Shown: one piece after another, positions 59,123 through 64,000 of the stretch
Position numbering within the stretch: the first letter of the stretch is position 1
How the letters are laid out: every line of letters begins with the position of its first letter
Program-made: the position numbers and the translations under genes
Assembly (NCBI GenBank): GCA_022483045.1
Contig: JAKVOA010000001.1
Coordinates: 1,530,501 to 1,594,500 of the forward strand
Origin: Oscillospiraceae bacterium
Lineage (GTDB): Bacteria > Bacillota > Clostridia > Oscillospirales > Acutalibacteraceae
DNA length: 64,000 nucleotides
Direction of reading: 5' to 3'
The notes under the pieces: model-generated
Told to the model about the DNA's origin: nothing
Database searches by the model: none
The model's input: only the letters and a program-made list of their open reading frames with translations

Positions 59123-60052
59123 TTATAAATTTGTTTTCTGCAGCTTTGCCGCTAATGCAACCCAGCCATGCTCTTCCTGCCGCTGTAAAATCTGAAACCG
59201 CGGTTTCAGCACCCGCAGCACGTCCTCCTCGCGCTCATCGATAATGCCGCTCATCAGGTAGACCGCGCCGGGCTTAAAGAAGTGCTCAACATCGGCGGTC
59301 AGCTGGATGATGACATCGGCAACAATATTAGCAACGACAACGTCATAGGTGCCGCTGACTTTTTCTGTCAGGCTGCCGCAGATGCCGGTAAAGCGGTCTC
59401 CCACATGGTTGCGGGCGGCATTTTCAGTCGCCGTTTTGACGGCCAGTTCATCAATATCCACTCCAACAGCATTTTTGGCACCCAGCAGCAGTGCCGCCAC
59501 TGATAAAATGCCGCTGCCGCAGCCGACATCTAAAACAGCAGCACCCGGCTTCATGTATTCTTCCAGCATCTGCATACACAGGCGGGTGGTCTCGTGGGTA
59601 CCGGTACCAAAAGCCAGGCCGGGCTCCAAATGCAGCACAATGCGGCCGCCGCTTTCCGCTGGTTCTTCCCAAGAGGGCTGAATCAACAGTTTTTTGCCCA
59701 CAGGCATAGGATGAAAGTACTTTTTCCAGTTGTTAATCCAATCTTCCATACGACAGTTGGAGGTCTGTATATTGTTTTCAATTCCCGCAGCGCGAAGCCT
59801 TTCCGAAAGAAAGGCGATTGCCTCGGTGGGGCTGTCCTGCGGCTGCAGGTAAACATGAATCAGCGTATGCGTGCGGTCTTTTTTCAGCAGATCAGCATCG
59901 ATAAGGTCAATATGCGCAATCTCGCGTGCGCCCTCCTCCAAATCAGAGTAGTCCTCAATATAAATACCATAAGGTACGACCATCTGTGCGATAGCCTCAG
60001 CCTGTTCACTGTCTTTTTGCGGTACGGTCACGGTCACGTCTGTCCAATCCAT
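59123..60052 (-). CDS. prmA: Ribosomal protein L11 methyltransferase
   Basis: PrmA trimethylates ribosomal protein L11. The 309-residue protein has the N-terminal substrate domain starting WTDVTVTVPQKDSEQAEAIA, then the family motif EPGLAFGTGTHETTRLCMQM (about residues 144-163) and SAM motif AAVLDVGCGSGILSVAALLL (about 173-192). VVANIVADVI is the catalytic-side motif. The usual neighbours dnaJ and rsmE are absent from this window. Confidence 0.95.
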   Translation of the reverse strand: MDWTDVTVTVPQKDSEQAEAIAQMVVPYGIYIEDYSDLEEGAREIAHIDLIDADLLKKDRTHTLIHVYLQPQDSPTEAIAFLSERLRAAGIENNIQTSNCRMEDWINNWKKYFHPMPVGKKLLIQPSWEEPAESGGRIVLHLEPGLAFGTGTHETTRLCMQMLEEYMKPGAAVLDVGCGSGILSVAALLLGAKNAVGVDIDELAVKTATENAARNHVGDRFTGICGSLTEKVSGTYDVVVANIVADVIIQLTADVEHFFKPGAVYLMSGIIDEREEDVLRVLKPRFQILQRQEEHGWVALAAKLQKTNL

Positions 60053-60172
60053 TGTATATCTCCCATATCATAGATTTCTGCATATCGGGCAAAAGCCTTG
60101 CTATCATCTTAGCATGAAGCCTTTTTGATTGCAATATAGATGGTAAGAAGAGATGTACAAGGAGGCAGACAG

Positions 60173-61513
60173 ATGAACAGACGCACTTTCTTCCGCAACA
60201 CCTGCTGGCTGACCCTAGAAGCCGCCGCGCTGCGCCTTTCGGGCATCTGGTTTCGCGGCTGGGTGTGCGGGGCGCTCGGTTCCGTGCAAATGGGACTGTA
60301 CCAGCTCATTTTTTCGGTGTTTTCGCTGGGCGTTGTGTTGTCGGCCTCCGGGGCAAACTTTGCCGCCACCCGCCTGACCGCCGAAAGGGGCCCTAATCGG
60401 CAGACGCTGCGCCGCTGCTTGGTGCTGGGCCTTTTGGTCAGCTTTATGGCTGGCGCAGGGCTTTACTTTGGCGCACCGCTGCTTTCACCGTATCTTGGCA
60501 GCACCGCGCCGCTGCGAGTGCTGATTCCCGGCCTGCCGTGCATCGCTGTTTCTGCTGTATTAAAAGGCTGTTTTGTAGCGGAAGGACGTACCGGCCCACC
60601 CATGGCCGCTGAGCTGCTGGAGCAGGCTGCCGGCATTACACTGAGCATCTTTTTTGTAAAGAATACTGCAGCCCCCTTAGCGGCACTAATGCTTGCCTCT
60701 ACTCTTTCTGAGGGCGTTTCCTGTATTTTCATGCTGCTCTCCTATGCGAAATGCTTTCTGCGGAAAAAGCAGCTGCAAAAAGAAACTGCACCTGCTCCAT
60801 GGAAAGAAGCTGTGCGTATCGGTGGGCCAGTCATGGGCGGGGCGGGACTGCGCAGCCTTTTATTTTCCATTGAAAACCTGCTGATTCCGCGCGGACTTGC
60901 ACTGCACGCCGGTGCTGCGGGTGCGCTGTCACAATACGGTCTGGTACAGGGCATGGTCCTGCCGATTTTGCAGTTTCCCAGTGCGCTGCTTTCGGTAGCT
61001 GTCATTTTACTGGTGCCAGAGCTTGCCCGCTGCTGTGCCGGCCGCTGTCGGCAGCGGATTCGGCTGGTGGCAGGCAGTGCATTCCGTCTGACCATGTGTT
61101 TTTCTTTTGCTGCCGCCGCATGTACGGCAATATTTGCCTTCCCGCTGTGCCGCCTGTTTTACCACAATACACAGGGTGCGCTGCTTCTGCGCGTGATGGC
61201 GCCGCTTTTGCCACTGATGTATGTCGACAGCGTGGTTGACGGCATGCTCAAAGGTCTGGACCAGCAGTCGTGGTCTCTGCTTTATAACCTGACAGATGCC
61301 AGTATGCGCGTCCTTTGGTGTGCGTTTATTTTGCCCTTCACCGGACTGCCCGGGTACATTCTGCTTCTGTTCCTAAGTGAAATTTACAACGCAGTACTCA
61401 GCATATCTCGTCTGCTGAAAGTGGCCGAGCTGGAAATTTCGCCGCTGTGGGTACTGCTGCCGGCAGGCGGCGCGGCACTGCTTTATCTTTTGTTTCACAG
61501 CTTTTTCCCATAA
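60173..61513 (+). CDS. MOP-superfamily flippase, SpoVB-like
   Basis: The start is ATG 60173 (MNRRTFFRNTCWLTLEA, 446 residues) with AAGGAGG upstream. About 12-14 membrane segments are visible. The N-terminus through LYQLIFSVFSLGVVLSASG and NFAATRLTAERG, and SLLFSIENLLIPRGL in the second half, resemble SpoVB and other polysaccharide-export/MATE-fold flippases. These move lipid-linked oligosaccharides, with SpoVB needed for spore cortex. Whether this organism sporulates cannot be told from here. Alternative: an O-antigen-type or MurJ-like flippase. Confidence 0.85.
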   Translation: MNRRTFFRNTCWLTLEAAALRLSGIWFRGWVCGALGSVQMGLYQLIFSVFSLGVVLSASGANFAATRLTAERGPNRQTLRRCLVLGLLVSFMAGAGLYFGAPLLSPYLGSTAPLRVLIPGLPCIAVSAVLKGCFVAEGRTGPPMAAELLEQAAGITLSIFFVKNTAAPLAALMLASTLSEGVSCIFMLLSYAKCFLRKKQLQKETAPAPWKEAVRIGGPVMGGAGLRSLLFSIENLLIPRGLALHAGAAGALSQYGLVQGMVLPILQFPSALLSVAVILLVPELARCCAGRCRQRIRLVAGSAFRLTMCFSFAAAACTAIFAFPLCRLFYHNTQGALLLRVMAPLLPLMYVDSVVDGMLKGLDQQSWSLLYNLTDASMRVLWCAFILPFTGLPGYILLLFLSEIYNAVLSISRLLKVAELEISPLWVLLPAGGAALLYLLFHSFFP

Positions 61514-61540
61514 AAAGAGCCGCCCCGAGGGGCGGCTCTT
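61511..61540 (-). terminator. Terminator after ilvA
   Basis: On the minus strand AAGAGCCGCCCC pairs with GGGGCGGCTCTT around a 2-base loop and is followed by TTTTAT. Its far end overlaps the stop codon of the convergent SpoVB-like gene. Confidence 0.9.
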
Positions 61541-61548
61541 CAAAGAAT

Positions 61549-62745
61549 TCAATCACAAATATGGTAGCCCGCGGCGGTAAGGGCGCTGCGGATTTGGCGA
61601 ATATGCTCCCAGTTGCGTGTTTCCATACGCAGCCGCAGAAAGCACCCCGAAACATCTGAGCCTGCATCCGCACGGTCGTGGAAAACGCTGACCACGTTGC
61701 CGCCCAAATCCGCAATAATTGCAGAAATCTCTTTCAGCTCGCCGGGACGGTCCATCAGGCTGATAGTAAGGTCTGTATTGCGCCCGGCTTTCAGCAGGCC
61801 GCGATTGATGACTTTGCTGAGAATCGTCACATCAATATTGCCGCCGGAAAGGATACAGGCGACCTTTTTGCCTTTCAGAGGCAGTTTGCCAGACATCACC
61901 GCCGCGACCGACACAGCGCCTGCACCCTCGGTAATCAGCTTATGCTGCTCAATCAGTGCCAGCACAGCCGCTGCAGTCTCGTCCTCAGAAACCGTTACGA
62001 CATCGTCTACGTATTTTTTGCAGATCTCAAACGTCAGGTCGCCCGGGCATTTTACAGCAATGCCATCAGCAAACGTATGCACCTGTTCCAGTTCTTCCGG
62101 TTTGCCGTCCTTTAAGGAACGCACCATACTGGGCGCGCCAGCCGCCTGCACACCGTACACCTTGCAGTTTGGATTTAAGGATTTAATCGTAAAGGCAATT
62201 CCTGAAAGCAGGCCGCCGCCGCCCACCGGCACAACGACCGCGTCCATATCCGGCAGCTGCTCTAAAAGTTCCAAACCAATCGTGCCCTGACCCGCAATGA
62301 CATCTGGGTCGTCAAACGGATGAATCAGCGTACGCCCGCTTTCTTTCTGCAGCTCGACTGCCTTGTTGTGGGCATCGTCGTACACGCCGGGCACCAGGCA
62401 GACCTTTGCACCATAGCGCTTGGTAGCCTCTACCTTGCTGATAGGTGCCGTAGCGGGAATGCAGATGAGCGCGTCAATGCCGTTGTGCGCAGCGGCAAGC
62501 GCCACACCCTGTGCGTGATTGCCCGCAGAGCAGGCAATTACACCTTTTTTCTTTTCTTCCTCGCTGAGCTGGCTAATCTTATAATAAGCACCGCGTACCT
62601 TAAAAGAGCCGGTCACCTGCAGGTTTTCGGTTTTTAGGTAAACTTTGCAGTCTTCTGAAAGCTTTGGCGCCGGCAGCAGATCTGTTTTGCGGGCAACCTC
62701 CTTTAAAACAAACGCTGCATGGTATACTTTGTCGAGTGTCAGCAT
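61549..62745 (-). CDS. ilvA: Threonine ammonia-lyase
   Basis: The enzyme deaminates threonine to 2-oxobutanoate, feeding isoleucine synthesis or propionate production. The 398-residue protein has the PLP lysine Lys49 in TGSFKVRGA, the phosphate loop VGGGGLLSGI (about residues 174-183) and SAGNHAQGVA. A C-terminal ACT domain starts at about 320 (DLTISLMDRPGELKEISAII). One ACT domain fits the shorter, catabolic-like type; the biosynthetic type of enterobacteria has two such regions. It lies beside ilvN and ilvB, which suggests isoleucine synthesis, but a 121-bp gap separates them. Confidence 0.94.
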   Translation of the reverse strand: MLTLDKVYHAAFVLKEVARKTDLLPAPKLSEDCKVYLKTENLQVTGSFKVRGAYYKISQLSEEEKKKGVIACSAGNHAQGVALAAAHNGIDALICIPATAPISKVEATKRYGAKVCLVPGVYDDAHNKAVELQKESGRTLIHPFDDPDVIAGQGTIGLELLEQLPDMDAVVVPVGGGGLLSGIAFTIKSLNPNCKVYGVQAAGAPSMVRSLKDGKPEELEQVHTFADGIAVKCPGDLTFEICKKYVDDVVTVSEDETAAAVLALIEQHKLITEGAGAVSVAAVMSGKLPLKGKKVACILSGGNIDVTILSKVINRGLLKAGRNTDLTISLMDRPGELKEISAIIADLGGNVVSVFHDRADAGSDVSGCFLRLRMETRNWEHIRQIRSALTAAGYHICD

Positions 62746-62866
62746 GTTTCTGCCTTCCTTCCTATTTTTAAAGCATATTCCGTTTGACGAATGTACGAAT
62801 CGGCTGAATTTCCCCTCAAGTAAAGAATTTATATTCTAAAGAATGAACCGCAGTATAAAAAGCGGG

Positions 62867-63358
62867 TTATTTACCCATTGCCATAGCACCCGTGCGCAAA
62901 ATCTGCAGCACACCGTAGGGGTTGGCAAGCTCAATAAAGGAATTGATAGTCCCCGCGTCGCCGGTCAGCTCTAAAATCATAGAGTCCGGCTCGACATCCA
63001 AAATATTCGCGTGGAATACATTGGCAAGCTCCACCAGTTTTTCGCTGGTCTGTGCCGTACGGCTTACTTTCAGCAGCAGGTGTTCGCGAATCACTGCTTT
63101 GTCCCGCTGCAGTACGGTCACATTTTCTACATCAATGAGCTTGCTGACCTGCTTGTCGACCTGGCGGATAATGCGGTCATCGCCCGAAACGACAATGAGG
63201 ATACGGGAATAATCAGTATCTTCCGTCTGGCAGGCGACAATCGAAAGGATATTGTAGCAGCGGCGGCTAAACAGCCCTGAAATGCGCAGCAGCACACCGG
63301 GATTGTTGCGTGCCAAAATAGACAGCACATACTGTTTTGTATTTTCATCTTCATGCAT
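62867..63358 (-). CDS. ilvN: Acetolactate synthase small (regulatory) subunit
   Basis: IlvN regulates the catalytic subunit by valine binding. The 163-residue protein has an N-terminal ACT domain with VLSILARNNPGVLLRISGLF and SRRCYNILSIVACQTED (about residues 11-47). ACT-like C-terminal parts include EHLLLKVSRT and MILELTGDAGTINSFIELAN. It ends GVLQILRTGAMAMGK, the usual IlvN/IlvH terminus. It lies 30 bp after ilvB; GGAAAGGAG precedes the ATG. Confidence 0.95.
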   Translation of the reverse strand: MHEDENTKQYVLSILARNNPGVLLRISGLFSRRCYNILSIVACQTEDTDYSRILIVVSGDDRIIRQVDKQVSKLIDVENVTVLQRDKAVIREHLLLKVSRTAQTSEKLVELANVFHANILDVEPDSMILELTGDAGTINSFIELANPYGVLQILRTGAMAMGK

Positions 63359-63388
63359 AGGTGTGTTTCACTCCTTTCCCGAGACGCA

Positions 63389-64000
63389 TCACATTTCCAG
63401 CATAGGGTCCTCTGCACTGGCACCAGCCGGCACCATAGGCAGTACATTCACATCGCGGTCTACCCAGCAGTCCACCAGCACCGGGCCGTGCTCTGCAAGG
63501 GCTTTGCGCAGCACTGGCTCAATCTCTTCTTTTGTGCGGATGCGGTAGGCCTTTACCCCAAAAGCTTCGGCCAATTTGCAGAAATCTGTGTTGGTATCCA
63601 GTGTGGTCTGGGAAAAACGGCCGCCATAAAAAAGCTTCTGCCACTGACGCACCATGCCAAGAACAGAATTGTTGAGCAGCAGCTCGACAACCGGCAGCTG
63701 ATAGTTAGCCACTGTGGAAAGTTCGACACAATTCATGTGCAGGCTTCCATCGCCGGCGATATTAACCACCGTGCTGCCGGGATTTGCCGCCTGTGCCCCC
63801 AGTGCCGCGCCCAGGCCGTAGCCCATGGTGCCCAAACCGCCGGAAGAAAGGAACTGGCGTGGACGGCGGAATTTATAGAACTGTGCAGCCCACATCTGAT
63901 GCTGGCCAACCTCGGTTGTAATAATCGCATTGGAGTCTGTCAGAGCATCCAGCGTTTCAATTACATCTTTGGGCAGCACGCCTGCTTTGGCGCTTTGGGT
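63389..64000 (-). CDS. ilvB: Acetolactate synthase large subunit, 5' part outside window
   Basis: Only the C-terminal 203 residues are present and the frame is open to position 64000. They hold the thiamine-diphosphate pyrimidine/Mg site: TEVGQHQMWAAQFYKFRRPR, GGLGTMGYGLGAALGAQAAN, then the GDG...NN motif (GDGSLHMNCVELSTVANYQL followed by PVVELLLNN). The end VLVDCWVDRDVNVLPMVPAG is typical of IlvB. It makes acetolactate or acetohydroxybutanoate, the shared first step of branched-chain amino acids. Confidence 0.96.
   Translation of the reverse strand, partial: TQSAKAGVLPKDVIETLDALTDSNAIITTEVGQHQMWAAQFYKFRRPRQFLSSGGLGTMGYGLGAALGAQAANPGSTVVNIAGDGSLHMNCVELSTVANYQLPVVELLLNNSVLGMVRQWQKLFYGGRFSQTTLDTNTDFCKLAEAFGVKAYRIRTKEEIEPVLRKALAEHGPVLVDCWVDRDVNVLPMVPAGASAEDPMLEM

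Overview
This window is chromosomal DNA from a Gram-positive anaerobe of the class Clostridia, most likely an Oscillospiraceae/Ruminococcaceae-type organism. The evidence is the gene content and order: a ylxM-ffh-rpsP-khpA-rimM-trmD block, T-box and glmS-ribozyme control, a CIRCE element, a Firmicutes-type LexA box, an Ech hydrogenase, a flavodiiron protein and dockerin-like sequence. A genus close to known caproate producers is possible but cannot be shown from sequence alone. The DNA is moderately GC-rich and densely packed, and most promoters match the sigma-A consensus with 16-18 bp spacers. I saw no rRNA, tRNA, insertion sequence, prophage or CRISPR array.

Layout. 1-1.4 kb: 5' part of an NfeD-like gene and an EamA transporter. 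1.4-9.2 kb: housekeeping genes, all on the minus strand: coiled-coil protein/coaD/rsmD, uvrC, ptsH, then the ylxM to trmD block. 9.3-19 kb: mixed genes including a FAD oxidoreductase plus membrane glycosyltransferase pair, a flavoprotein, an AGCS amino-acid symporter with an operator-like palindrome, a secreted/YcxB-like fusion protein and a purine-type permease. 19.1-29.7 kb: one 10.6-kb minus-strand operon, echABCDEF-hypABFCDE, for an energy-converting membrane [NiFe] hydrogenase with its maturation genes. 30-34 kb: uppP and small or envelope genes, including a protein with a decayed dockerin. 34-39.4 kb: a metal-efflux divergon, copA (fused to a CopZ-like domain)-csoR against a CadC-like ArsR regulator and a Zn/Cd-type ATPase. 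39.5-46 kb: LexA-controlled recA, recX-rimO-pgsA, then a tRNA-Cys T-box leader with cysE-cysS. 46-53.8 kb: prmC-yqhQ-histidine kinase-response regulator-FG-GAP lipoprotein, and glmS behind a glmS ribozyme. 53.9-64 kb: flavodiiron protein, SDR protein, hsp20 under CIRCE, a VOC protein, gdhA, prmA, a SpoVB-like flippase, ilvA and ilvN/ilvB, the last cut by the window end.

How it fits together. The Ech complex would couple ferredoxin oxidation, H2 formation and ion translocation in a fermenter. Its large subunit ends exactly where other [NiFe] hydrogenases are cut by a maturation peptidase, and no peptidase gene is present in the cluster. The flavodiiron protein fits oxygen/NO defence in an anaerobe. 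gdhA, cysE/cysS, ilvABN and glmS cover nitrogen, cysteine, branched-chain amino acid and cell-wall precursor supply. I found no clearly unprecedented system. The most useful leads are the two unassigned palindromes (15109-15140 and 29883-29903), the CopA-CopZ fusion, the secreted-YcxB fusion, the decayed dockerin protein, and the lipoprotein/two-component operon.
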